From Pedobacter sp014947265 (GTDB lineage Bacteria; Bacteroidota; Bacteroidia; Sphingobacteriales; Sphingobacteriaceae), in assembly GCF_014947265.1 (NCBI RefSeq), contig NZ_JADCNK010000006.1, positions 124,001-188,000 of the forward strand: DNA of 64,000 nt, read 5' to 3'. Of this stretch, positions 18,096 through 26,631 are shown piece after piece. Every line of letters begins with the position of its first letter. Positions within the stretch are counted from its first letter, which is position 1. A program made the translations under genes and the position numbers. The notes under the pieces were generated by a model. That model had not been told where the DNA came from, made no database searches, and worked only from the letters and a program-made list of their open reading frames with translations.

Positions 18096-18710
18096 TTATT
18101 TCTTTTTAGCTTCAGAGTTGGTAACCAATAAAAACTTGTTTACACTTTGTTTCTGAAGTACATCAATAATCTTTTTAACTACCGGATATTCTTCTTTGGC
18201 ATCACCTTTAATACTGATACGCATATCCTGATTATTAATCTCTTTAGTTGCTCTACGGGCATTTAACACCCATGCGTTCAACTGATTGTCAGTCGAATCT
18301 GAAGGTATTCCAGGTTGAACCCCTGGTTTCATACGATCAGCTCCATTCAAGGCAATAAGAGATTTTAAACTCTGGATCGGAACACCGAAACTTCCTATCG
18401 AAGAAAAGCGTTGTACTTCTAACGGAGTGAACGATATTTTGTACTGTTCGCCCATTAGTTCTAATGTTTTCGCTCTTACTTTGACCCCTGCTACTTCAAA
18501 GAAAACTTTCCCCTGCCCAATGGTTAAAATCGCATTGTTTTCTACTGGTACCTTAAACTCATACGTTGAGGAAGGTGTAGAAACGGCTAGTGGTTCTGGT
18601 TGCCTCGCTGTAGCAGTTAAGATGAAGAAAGTAAGTAACAATGATGCCACATCACACATGGCCGTCATATCTGTTACTGTACTTGTTCTTTTAACTTTAA
18701 TTCTAGGCAT
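18096..18710 (-). CDS. exbD: ExbD/TolR family protein (first copy)
   Basis: 204 residues. The helix TDMTAMCDVASLLLTFFILTA contains the family aspartate (CDVASLL). The periplasmic domain is longer than in the following copy and carries an insert in the middle (about 90-140). It is probably the partner of the second ExbD in a heteromeric ExbB-ExbD motor. It is 79 bp downstream of exbB. Confidence 0.9.
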   Translation of the reverse strand: MPRIKVKRTSTVTDMTAMCDVASLLLTFFILTATARQPEPLAVSTPSSTYEFKVPVENNAILTIGQGKVFFEVAGVKVRAKTLELMGEQYKISFTPLEVQRFSSIGSFGVPIQSLKSLIALNGADRMKPGVQPGIPSDSTDNQLNAWVLNARRATKEINNQDMRISIKGDAKEEYPVVKKIIDVLQKQSVNKFLLVTNSEAKKK

Positions 18711-18789
18711 AATATTTTTTACTAGTTTTTAATAATGATGATCTTTTTTCCGGTTTTCCATAAAGCCGGTAAAAATTTTTTCAAAATTC

Positions 18790-19620
18790 TTATTTATGCG
18801 AACTAGCGTATGTTTGAACGATGCTGAAACCAGCCTCATCGATTGCGTAAGTTAACTTGTCAATTTTAGAAGTTAATATATTGTACATGATAATTGCCAC
18901 AGTAGATACCAAGATACCTGTTGCAGTATTGATCAACGCCTCAGAGATACCTACCGCTAACGCTGACTGATCTGGAGCACCAGAGTTTGCTAAACCGGCG
19001 AATGCACGGATCATACCTGTTACTGTACCCAATAAACCTACCAATGTACCGATTGATACCAAAGTTGCAATTACGGTTAAGTTTTGCTCTAACATTGGCA
19101 TTTCTAAAGCTGTAGCTTCTTCAACCTCTTTTTGGATGGCAACAATTGATTGCTCAACATCCATGTTGGTATCAGCTTCAACTTCGCTGTATTTTTTCAA
19201 ACCAGATTTAATTACGTTAGCAACTGAACCTTGTTGTTTATCACACTCAGCTTTTGCAGCTTCGATGTTACCTGCGCTTAATAAACCTTGTACTTTGCGG
19301 ATGAAAGTATCTAAGCTAGATTTTCCACTTGCTTTACCAATAACGATGAAACGTTCGATAGAGAATACAATTACCACTAATAGTAATCCAACTAAGATTG
19401 CTACGATAGGGCCTCCTTTGTAAGCTGTTCCAAGATAGTTACCAGGTAATGGTAATTTCTCTCTGTCACCATCGATAAAGTTACTTCCTTCTCCGAATAC
19501 GAATCTCCAAACACAGAATCCAATGATAATACAAATTGGAATAACGAATGTTGCAAATACATTTGAAGCACTAGAAGAGCTCTCTTTTTTAACAGTTGTT
19601 GGTTTTGGTGCGTTTGCCAT
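18790..19620 (-). CDS. exbB: MotA/TolQ/ExbB proton channel family protein
   Basis: 276 residues. An N-terminal helix (about 20-40), a second helix (about 73-92) and the conserved double-helix region TVIATLVSIGTLVGLLGTVTGMIRAF ... AVGISEALINTATGILVSTVAII define the ExbB/TolQ fold. First gene of the cluster; it forms the pentameric channel around ExbD. A Bacteroidota-type promoter (19722-19751) lies about 100 bp upstream. Confidence 0.93.
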   Translation of the reverse strand: MANAPKPTTVKKESSSSASNVFATFVIPICIIIGFCVWRFVFGEGSNFIDGDREKLPLPGNYLGTAYKGGPIVAILVGLLLVVIVFSIERFIVIGKASGKSSLDTFIRKVQGLLSAGNIEAAKAECDKQQGSVANVIKSGLKKYSEVEADTNMDVEQSIVAIQKEVEEATALEMPMLEQNLTVIATLVSIGTLVGLLGTVTGMIRAFAGLANSGAPDQSALAVGISEALINTATGILVSTVAIIMYNILTSKIDKLTYAIDEAGFSIVQTYASSHK

Positions 19621-19721
19621 TTTTTTTGAAATTTTAGTTTTAGTTCTTGTTTTTAATTTTTAGCTGTTTTTTTTCTTTTGTACAACACTCAACGTTTCAT
19701 ATCCGAAATTGTTGCGAAAAA

Positions 19722-19751
19722 CAAATTTATAAATTGATTTTAAATTACAAA
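19722..19751 (-). promoter_or_regulatory. Candidate exbB operon promoter
   Basis: On the minus strand TTTG (19748-19751) is followed after 18 bases by TAAATTTG (19722-19729), a perfect TAnnTTTG -7 box. It would give a 5' leader of roughly 95 bases. The remaining gap sequence (19621-19919) holds only this promoter and the pckA terminator. Confidence 0.55.
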
Positions 19752-19821
19752 TTAATAAATCAATAAGCAATTAAATCGTTACTTAGAATTTTGTTTCGGT
19801 AATTCACCATAGGTGTATAAC

Positions 19822-19848
19822 AAAAAAATTGCCCCAGCCGAGGCAATT
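19822..19848 (-). terminator. Rho-independent terminator downstream of pckA
   Basis: On the minus strand AATTGCC (19842-19848) pairs with GGCAATT (19827-19833) around a GC-rich loop and is followed by a run of seven T (19822-19828). It lies 72 bp after the pckA stop. Confidence 0.7.
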
Positions 19849-19919
19849 CTTTCACAATAAAAACTAAAAAAAAATCGAATTGCAAATTTTTCGTTCAAAA
19901 AATGCATTTTAAAGTGCAT

Positions 19920-21515
19920 TTAACATAATTTTAACGCTTCGTGTCTGCTTTTTGGTACTTTTGTCAGTTCAAACTGCTTAAAATTTTCTGAGAAGGCGTC
20001 TGCCAGTTGATAAGCTTTTAAAAAATATTCTTCCTGATTACCCCATGTTTTAGAAGGGTCTAAAATATTATCTGGCACACCCGGACAAATTAAGGGCATC
20101 ATTAATTTAAACACATGATGTTGTTTATAATGGTGGTGATTTAAATCTCCGTTTAATGCAGCTTTGATCATTGCCCGGGTATAACTTAATTTCATCCTTT
20201 TACCAACACCATAAGCTCCCCCACTCCATCCTGTATTTACCAGCCAAACGTTTACCTGGTGCTTTTTCATTTTCTCGCCGAGTAAAGCAGCGTATTTTGA
20301 AGGATGCAATGGAAGAAAAGCTTTTCCGAAGCAAGCCGAAAACGTTAACTGAGGTTCTGTTACCCCGGTTTCAGTTCCTGCTACCTTTGCTGTATAGCCA
20401 CTCATAAAGTGAAACATGGCCTGCTCTACGTTTAATTTTGATATTGGAGGCAATACACCAAATGCATCAGCAGTTAAGAAAAAAATATTTTTCGGCACTG
20501 CGGCAACAGAGGGCAGGATAGCATTATCAATATAATCTATTGGATAAGCTACACGCGTATTTTCTGTTTTATCGATATTGGAGTAATCAACATCTTTTGT
20601 TCCTGGGAAAAAGTTGATATTTTCTAATAATGAGCCAAATTTAATGGCCTTAAAAATCTGAGGTTCTTTTTCTTCTGTTAAATCAACACATTTAGCATAA
20701 CAGCCGCCCTCAAAGTTGAATACGGAAACGTTACCCCAGCCATGCTCATCATCTCCGATTAAACCACGTTCGGGATCGGCAGACAAAGTGGTTTTACCCG
20801 TTCCAGACAAGCCAAAGAAGATGGCAGTATCTCCATCTCTCCCCACATTTGCAGAACAGTGCATGGAAAGTGTATTCTTATATACTGGAAGAATGAAATT
20901 CAGCACGGAGAAGATTCCCTTTTTAATTTCGCCTGTATAACCGGTTCCACCGATCAAAATCATTTTTTTAGTGAAATTGATGATGGAGAAATTTTCCTGA
21001 CGGGTTCCATCAACAGCAGGATTGGCCAGAAAGCACGGAGCGGCAATAATCGTCCACTCTGGACTGCCTGTTAAAGCATCTTCATCAGGACGGATGAATA
21101 AATTGTGAGCAAAAAGATTCTGATATGCTGTTTCAGTAATTACGCGGATGGATATTGCATAATCCGGATCAGCACACGCCGAAGCATCACGCACATAGAT
21201 TTTTTTGTCTTCAAGGTAATTGGTCAGCTTATTGAATAACTGGTCGAATTTTTCAGGACTGATTCTAATGTTTACATCACCCCACCAAACCTGGTTTTCG
21301 GTTACCTCGTCGCACACGATAAACCTGTCTTTTGGCGAACGTCCGGTAAATTTACCGGTATCAATGGCCAGCGCTCCCGACGCTGCCATTGTACCTTCTT
21401 TATTTAATAATGCTTCATCAATCAACTCTTTTGGAGACAACTGGTACTTTACAGCAATGTTCTCGCCTAGATTTAAATAGCTTAAATCTGGCGTTTGCAG
21501 TTTCTTTTTGCTCAT
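19920..21515 (-). CDS. pckA: Phosphoenolpyruvate carboxykinase (ATP)
   Basis: Converts oxaloacetate and ATP to phosphoenolpyruvate, ADP and CO2 in gluconeogenesis; cytosolic. 531 residues, normal for the ATP-dependent family. Visible motifs are GRSPKDRFIV (substrate binding), the kinase-1a P-loop FFGLSGTGKTTLS, the metal/ATP motif LIGDDEHGW, and NTGWSGGAYGVGKRM. A TACCTTTG promoter box lies at 21538-21545 on the minus strand, about 20 bp upstream of the ATG, and a terminator lies downstream, so it is probably monocistronic. Confidence 0.97.
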   Translation of the reverse strand: MSKKKLQTPDLSYLNLGENIAVKYQLSPKELIDEALLNKEGTMAASGALAIDTGKFTGRSPKDRFIVCDEVTENQVWWGDVNIRISPEKFDQLFNKLTNYLEDKKIYVRDASACADPDYAISIRVITETAYQNLFAHNLFIRPDEDALTGSPEWTIIAAPCFLANPAVDGTRQENFSIINFTKKMILIGGTGYTGEIKKGIFSVLNFILPVYKNTLSMHCSANVGRDGDTAIFFGLSGTGKTTLSADPERGLIGDDEHGWGNVSVFNFEGGCYAKCVDLTEEKEPQIFKAIKFGSLLENINFFPGTKDVDYSNIDKTENTRVAYPIDYIDNAILPSVAAVPKNIFFLTADAFGVLPPISKLNVEQAMFHFMSGYTAKVAGTETGVTEPQLTFSACFGKAFLPLHPSKYAALLGEKMKKHQVNVWLVNTGWSGGAYGVGKRMKLSYTRAMIKAALNGDLNHHHYKQHHVFKLMMPLICPGVPDNILDPSKTWGNQEEYFLKAYQLADAFSENFKQFELTKVPKSRHEALKLC

Positions 21516-22474
21516 AACAATAAGTTAGTTAGTGGAGCAAAGGTAAAGACTTATATTGCACAAAAACGAGTTTTAAAACATAATTTTTTACATATTGTAG
21601 CAAATACACTATGATTTAAATATCTCATTTACAACATATTAAAAATAATTTTTGATCATAAAAAATTTTAAATAAATACACTAAGTTAAATTTGGTAAAT
21701 GGTTTTACTATTTGAATTCTTCTGAATACATACCTACTTATAAGGGATTGAATATAAGTTATGCTTCTTACCTCAATTCGATTATTAATATTCCATTAAA
21801 GGTATACTGCAGACATTTTTCGCTCATAGCCGTCACCCTGAATTTATTTCAGGGTCTATCTAGCAGAAAAGATGCTGACCACGTAGTAGCTACAAGACAA
21901 TTGAAAACACAATTTCTACTTGTAAAATAAATTCAGCATGACGATCGCGCTAGTTTCACAGGCTTAAAATTGGTCAGTATAAATAAATATTAACCGAACT
22001 GAAGTTCTTAGGTAAAAAATATCAATTTACCACCCGTCCTACGGGCAGCCTCCTTGGAAAAAGGAAGGGAATAATTAGACGCCGGAAAGGCAACGCACTT
22101 CAATAGTAGCACCAACCCGCATTAAATAAACCTGATAAAAGCGGCAGCTCCCGATCTCACCAACAACAAAACAGCACCACCATCGGGACTAAAGCGGTTA
22201 GCAGGGTTGCACTATCTAAAGAAGTACTACAGCATATTTTCTAATGATTAAAATTTACTGATCAACCACCCCGCCCTACGGGCACCCCCCCTTGGAAAAA
22301 GGAGGGGAGTTGGAGCCATCGCAGTAAAAACAATACTGGTTTCGGGTTCAGAAAATGCCGCTATTTTATCTAATTAAACGTTTTAATAGAAATTTCGAAA
22401 TAAAATTGAAAAAACATTTGCATTTTAAAAAAATAATCTTCTACTTTACGGTGTACAAAGTACACAAAGACAAG
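21516..22474. other. Intergenic region between pckA and the thr leader, with dispersed repeats
   Basis: About 960 bp with no convincing gene. It holds a copy of the GTCA-CCTGAA-TTTCAGG repeat (about 21826-21870) and two direct copies of a CCCTACGGGCA...CCTTGGAAAAAGGA repeat (about 22031-22071 and 22265-22310), roughly 235 bp apart. Near the right end a possible promoter for the thr leader reads TTTG (22417-22420), 21 bases, TACTTTAC (22442-22449), a two-mismatch -7 box. Confidence 0.6.
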
Positions 22475-22540
22475 ATGAATTTTAACACTTCGATTATTAC
22501 AACGATTATTATTACCACCGGTATAAACCAGCGGGGCTAA
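22475..22540 (+). CDS. thrL: Threonine operon leader peptide (attenuator)
   Basis: A 21-codon ORF beginning MNFNTS and ending GINQRG. Five residues are Thr and six are Ile, clustered at residues 5-17 (SIITTIIITT), with an Asn/Gly-rich end like that of E. coli ThrL. It lies 155 bp upstream of thrA and is followed by a strong terminator (22575-22608). I infer ribosome-mediated attenuation: stalling at Thr/Ile codons would free codons 19-21 to pair with the terminator's left arm. A longer in-frame ORF from 22355 exists, but its extra residues are not leader-like. Confidence 0.85.
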   Translation: MNFNTSIITTIIITTGINQRG

Positions 22541-22608
22541 TTTGTTGTAAATTGAAAAAATATAAAACACAGAGAGCGTCCCGATGAAAGTCGGGACGCT
22601 TTTTTTTT
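22529..22608 (+). terminator. Attenuator: terminator and predicted antiterminator of the thr operon
   Basis: Terminator: perfect 10-bp stem 22575-22584 with 22591-22600, six-base loop, then a run of nine T (22600-22608). Antiterminator: CAGCGGGGC (22529-22537, the last three sense codons of the leader) can pair with GTCCCGATG (22578-22586), eight pairs including one G-U and one mismatch. This would destroy the terminator stem. The pairing was worked out by eye; no folding energy was computed. Confidence 0.8.
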
Positions 22609-22694
22609 AAACCATGCTGAATGAAACCTGTACAAAAGAGCATTTTAAACCACAGATCGGTGCAGTAACAAACAGTTAAACCCAATATAAACTA

Positions 22695-25148
22695 ATGAAA
22701 GTACTCAAATTCGGCGGCACATCCGTAGGTTCGGCCGAGAACATTAAGACCCTCTTACGCCTGGTTGGCGAAGAAAAACAGAAGAACAGCCCGGTAGTTG
22801 TATTATCGGCAATGAGCGGCGTAACCAATTTGCTTACCGATATGGCCGAAATGGCCGAACGGGGTGAAGATTACGATGCCCATTTAAAAGAAATTGAAGC
22901 AAAACACTTTGCGGTAATCCGATCGCTTTTGCCTGCGGCGGCACAGAACCCTGTATTTACGCGATTAAAGATCTTTTTTAACGAACTGGAAGATCTGCTA
23001 CAGGCAGTGACCAATCTGCGTGAACTGAGCTTGCAGACCAAAGACCAGATTTTAAGTTACGGCGAACGTTGTTCTACTTTTATGATCAGTCATATTGCAT
23101 CTCAAAATTTTGGCGATGCGCTTTATGTAAATGGTTCTGAATTGATTAAAACCGACAACAACTTCGGTCAGGCCAAAGTAGATACTGAATTGACTGAAAT
23201 GCTGATCAACAATTTTTATCAGGAAAATAAGGATAAGGTACTTTTTGTAACCGGTTTTATTGCCAGTAATGCGGCAGGTAGGGTAACTACATTAGGTCGC
23301 GGGGGTTCTGATTATACAGCAGCCGTTTGGGGAGCAGCCTTAAATGCAACGGAAATAGAAATCTGGACGGATGTAAATGGTATGATGACGGCTGATCCGA
23401 GGATCGTAAAAAAAGCCTTCTCTTTGCCAGAGCTAAGCTATACAGAAGCCATGGAACTGAGTTATTTTGGTGCAAAAGTGATTTATCCGCCCACCATGAT
23501 TCCTGCTTTTATGAAAAAAATCCCGATTGTGATTAAAAATACTTTCGAACCGGATTTTGCAGGCACCTATATTAAAAGTGATGTAAAAACTTCAAACCTA
23601 CCTATAAAAGGAATTTCTTCTATTGATCAGATCAGCATTATCAACCTAACCGGAAGTGGCATGGTGGGTAAGGCAGGTTTTAGCGGAAGATTATTCTCAC
23701 TACTTTCGCGCGAACAAATCAATGTGGTATTGATTACACAATCTTCATCAGAGCATAGCATTACTTTCGCGGTTAAACCAACAGACGCTTCGCAAGCCAT
23801 TTCCCTGATCAAAAAAGAATTCGAGCTGGAACTGGATGCTAAAAAACTGGAACTACCAGAAGTTGAAAATAATTTAGCTGTATTGGCTATTGTAGGTGAA
23901 AACATGAAACGTACGCCAGGCATGAGCGGTCGTTTATTCAATGCATTAGGGCGTAATGGTATCAACGTAAGGGCTATTGCACAAGGCTCATCTGAATATA
24001 ATATTTCAGTAATCATCAGCAAAGATGATTTATCGAAAGCGGTTAATGCGGTACACGACGCCTTTTTTACCGACCTGAAAAGAACATTAAATGTTTTCTG
24101 CCTGGGCACAGGAAACATTGGTAAAACCTTATTTAATCAACTGAAGGAGCAAATGCCTTTCCTGGCAGCCAATAATGATTTACAGGTTAAGGTTGCAGGC
24201 ATTAGCAATACAAGAAAGATGATCTTTAGTGCAGACGGCTTATCCCTCGAAAATTGGGAAACTGAACTAGATATGAATGGTGAAAAAGCAGAGTTAGCCG
24301 GTTTTGTAGCCAAAATGAAAGCTTTAAATTTACCCAACTGTGTTTTTGTCGATAACACCGCAGCAGAATCGCCAATTGAATTTTATCAGGGTATATTCGA
24401 AAGCAGCATTTCAGTAGTAACCTGCAATAAAAAAGGAAATTCGGCAGATTATGCTCAATATAAATCATTCAAAGATACCGCCCGTAAATTTGGTGTCGAT
24501 TTTTATTATGAAACCAATGTTGGTGCTGGTTTACCTATTATACGCACGCTAAAAGAATTAATGATGAGCGGCGATAAAGTTGCCCGGATTGAGGCTATTT
24601 TATCAGGAACCATTTCATACATCTTCAATAATTTTAAGGGTGAAGCCGGTTTTTACGAAACGGTAAAAGAAGCACAGGAGCTAGGGTATACTGAGCCAGA
24701 TCCACGTGACGACCTAAACGGAAAAGATTTTATGCGTAAGATGTTGATCCTGGCACGCGATGCAGGTTATCCATTGGAAGCCAGCGATGTGAAAATCGAT
24801 AACATTTTACCTGAAGCCTGTTTAAATGCAAATTCTGTAGAGGATTTCTATTCTGAATTGCAAGCGAACGCTGCTTATTTCGAAAATCTAAAGAATACTG
24901 CAGCCAATGAAGGAAAGGTTTTACGCTATATCGGTAAACTGGAAGGTGGCAATGTAGAAATCAGCCTGCAAATGGTGGATGATACTCATCCTTTTTATAT
25001 GCTATCGGGAAGTGATAATATTATCTCTTTCACTACAGATCGGTACAAATCACGCCCGTTGGTGGTAAAAGGTCCAGGTGCTGGTGCTGAAGTTACCGCC
25101 GCCGGTGTTTTTGCCGATATCATTAACGTAGGTACTTTAAACAACTAG
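22695..25148 (+). CDS. thrA: Bifunctional aspartokinase / homoserine dehydrogenase
   Basis: 817 residues. Catalyses the first and third steps from aspartate to threonine and methionine. The N-terminal aspartokinase begins KFGGTSVGS (residues 5-13). Two ACT regulatory repeats cover about 310-460 (VGKAGFSGRLFSLL and MSGRLFNALGRNGINVRAI). Homoserine dehydrogenase starts near 460 with the NAD(P) motif GTGNIG (about 470) and contains ETNVGAGLPIIRTL and GTISYIFNNF. First structural gene of the operon, controlled by the leader upstream. Feedback inhibition by Thr through the ACT domains is expected from the family. Confidence 0.97.
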   Translation: MKVLKFGGTSVGSAENIKTLLRLVGEEKQKNSPVVVLSAMSGVTNLLTDMAEMAERGEDYDAHLKEIEAKHFAVIRSLLPAAAQNPVFTRLKIFFNELEDLLQAVTNLRELSLQTKDQILSYGERCSTFMISHIASQNFGDALYVNGSELIKTDNNFGQAKVDTELTEMLINNFYQENKDKVLFVTGFIASNAAGRVTTLGRGGSDYTAAVWGAALNATEIEIWTDVNGMMTADPRIVKKAFSLPELSYTEAMELSYFGAKVIYPPTMIPAFMKKIPIVIKNTFEPDFAGTYIKSDVKTSNLPIKGISSIDQISIINLTGSGMVGKAGFSGRLFSLLSREQINVVLITQSSSEHSITFAVKPTDASQAISLIKKEFELELDAKKLELPEVENNLAVLAIVGENMKRTPGMSGRLFNALGRNGINVRAIAQGSSEYNISVIISKDDLSKAVNAVHDAFFTDLKRTLNVFCLGTGNIGKTLFNQLKEQMPFLAANNDLQVKVAGISNTRKMIFSADGLSLENWETELDMNGEKAELAGFVAKMKALNLPNCVFVDNTAAESPIEFYQGIFESSISVVTCNKKGNSADYAQYKSFKDTARKFGVDFYYETNVGAGLPIIRTLKELMMSGDKVARIEAILSGTISYIFNNFKGEAGFYETVKEAQELGYTEPDPRDDLNGKDFMRKMLILARDAGYPLEASDVKIDNILPEACLNANSVEDFYSELQANAAYFENLKNTAANEGKVLRYIGKLEGGNVEISLQMVDDTHPFYMLSGSDNIISFTTDRYKSRPLVVKGPGAGAEVTAAGVFADIINVGTLNN

Positions 25149-25152
25149 TACA

Positions 25153-25605
25153 ATGAATCCGGTTTTAGCATATAAAGATGAAATACAAAAACTGGTTGAT
25201 CAGTCAATGATTGATTTTGAAAACCTCACGGAAGAAGCATGGAATGATAAACCACACCCCTCAAAATGGTCTAAAAAAGAATTATTAGGTCATTTGATCG
25301 ATAGTGCATCGAATAATATCCGTCGGTTAATTATTGGTCAGTATGAGCAAGGCGTTAAAATTGTTTATCATCAGGATGAATGGGTACTTTATCAAAAGTA
25401 TCAGGAGACAGCTATCGCCGATGTTAAAATGCTTTGGAAGTTGTTGAATAATCAGATTAGCCGGGTAATTGAAAACATCCCGGAAGAAAAGCTTCAGAAT
25501 AACTGCGATACCGGAAAAGGAAAATCAGAACTTCACACACTTTCTTATTTTATTGAAGATTATGTTGTGCATTTAAAATATCATTTAAACCAAATAACTG
25601 CTTAA
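25153..25605 (+). CDS. DinB family protein within the thr operon
   Basis: 150 residues, a four-helix-bundle DinB/YfiT-like protein. Putative metal ligands are H46 in KWSKKELLGHLIDSA and two histidines in the C-terminal DYVVHLKYHLNQI. Family members bind a divalent metal, and some are thiol-dependent transferases. It begins 4 bp after thrA and ends 21 bp before thrB, so it is almost certainly co-transcribed with threonine biosynthesis. No link to the pathway is known to me; its role is unknown. Confidence 0.85.
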   Translation: MNPVLAYKDEIQKLVDQSMIDFENLTEEAWNDKPHPSKWSKKELLGHLIDSASNNIRRLIIGQYEQGVKIVYHQDEWVLYQKYQETAIADVKMLWKLLNNQISRVIENIPEEKLQNNCDTGKGKSELHTLSYFIEDYVVHLKYHLNQITA

Positions 25606-25626
25606 CACGAGCTAAGCCAATTAATA

Positions 25627-26559
25627 ATGAAAAATAGTATAAAAGTTTTCGCTCCGGCAACGGTTGCAAATGTAGTGTGCGGTTTCGACGTACTGGGTTT
25701 TGCCGTAAACGAACCGGGCGATGAAGTTGAGATGCGTTTTACCGACACACCCGGAGTGGTGATCAAAAAAATTACCGGTGATGATGGCCGCCTGCCTCTA
25801 GATGCCGCTAAAAATACAGTTAGTGCAAGTGTTCAGCATTACCTGCAGCACATTAACCGTTTAGATGTTGGTGTAGAAATTGAACTGCACAAAAAAATGC
25901 CTATTGGTAGTGGACTGGGCTCAAGCTCAGCCAGTACAGTAGCAGGTTTGTTCGCCATTAATAAATTAATGGGCGATTTATTAACACCTACTGAATTAGT
26001 TCCCTTTGCGATGAAAGGTGAAGAACTTGCCTGTGGTTACGGCCATGCCGATAATGTAGCCCCTGCATTATTAGGCGGTTTTGTTCTGGTAAGAAGTTAC
26101 GAACCGCTTGATGTAATTTCTTTACCAACTCCTGCCGGAATGTATGCGGCAATTGTTTACCCGGAAGTTGATGTACCGACGAAAGATGCACGCCAGATGA
26201 TCCGCAGTAAGGTTGCCCTAAAGGATGCGGTTACCCAATGGGGAAATGTTGCCGGATTAGTAAGTGGATTGTTCATGAATGATTTCGACTTAATTGGAAG
26301 AAGCATGAAAGATGTCCTGGTAGAACCTACCCGCTCAATCCTGATCCCCGGATTTGAAGAAATGAGAAAACTGGCGATGGAAAACGGCGCAATCGGTTTC
26401 GGAATTTCAGGTTCTGGTCCTTCTGTTTTCGCATTGACCAAAGATGAAGAAACAGCCAGAAAAATAACCAAATCGCAACAGCAACACTTACATAAAATAA
26501 ATATTAACAGCAAAGCTTTTGTTTCTCCGGTTAATGCGGAAGGACCGAAAGTTATGTAA
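25627..26559 (+). CDS. thrB: Homoserine kinase
   Basis: Phosphorylates homoserine to O-phosphohomoserine using ATP; 310 residues, GHMP kinase superfamily. The ATP-binding motif PIGSGLGSSSASTVAG (about residues 97-112) and the C-terminal glycine motif GFGISGSGPSVFAL are clear. The N-terminus (IKVFAPATVANVVCGFDVLG) is the substrate-binding motif of homoserine kinases. Fourth step of Thr synthesis, between thrA and thrC. Confidence 0.97.
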   Translation: MKNSIKVFAPATVANVVCGFDVLGFAVNEPGDEVEMRFTDTPGVVIKKITGDDGRLPLDAAKNTVSASVQHYLQHINRLDVGVEIELHKKMPIGSGLGSSSASTVAGLFAINKLMGDLLTPTELVPFAMKGEELACGYGHADNVAPALLGGFVLVRSYEPLDVISLPTPAGMYAAIVYPEVDVPTKDARQMIRSKVALKDAVTQWGNVAGLVSGLFMNDFDLIGRSMKDVLVEPTRSILIPGFEEMRKLAMENGAIGFGISGSGPSVFALTKDEETARKITKSQQQHLHKININSKAFVSPVNAEGPKVM

Positions 26560-26566
26560 ATATGTA

Positions 26567-26628
26567 AAATGGGAGATGGATGATGTAAACCACATTTCCC
26601 ATCATCCATCTTACCTCATCCATTCTAA
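26567..26628. repeat. thrB-thrC spacer: GATGGATGATG tandem/inverted repeat
   Basis: AAATGGGAGATGGATGATG on the left and CCCATCATCCATC on the right form an imperfect hairpin between thrB and thrC. The same word order occurs, on the other strand, inside metH at 31383-31447. The repeat fills nearly the entire 72-bp gap. Confidence 0.7.
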
Positions 26629-26631
26629 ACA

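Noticed and set aside
21712..21930. 72-codon plus-strand ORF
   Set aside because: Covers a dispersed repeat and has no coding-like sequence.
22355..22474. Extended N-terminus of the thr leader ORF
   Set aside because: The residues before M41 are basic and unlike any leader peptide. The Thr/Ile cluster and the E. coli-like end lie after the ATG at 22475, and the predicted promoter lies within the extension.
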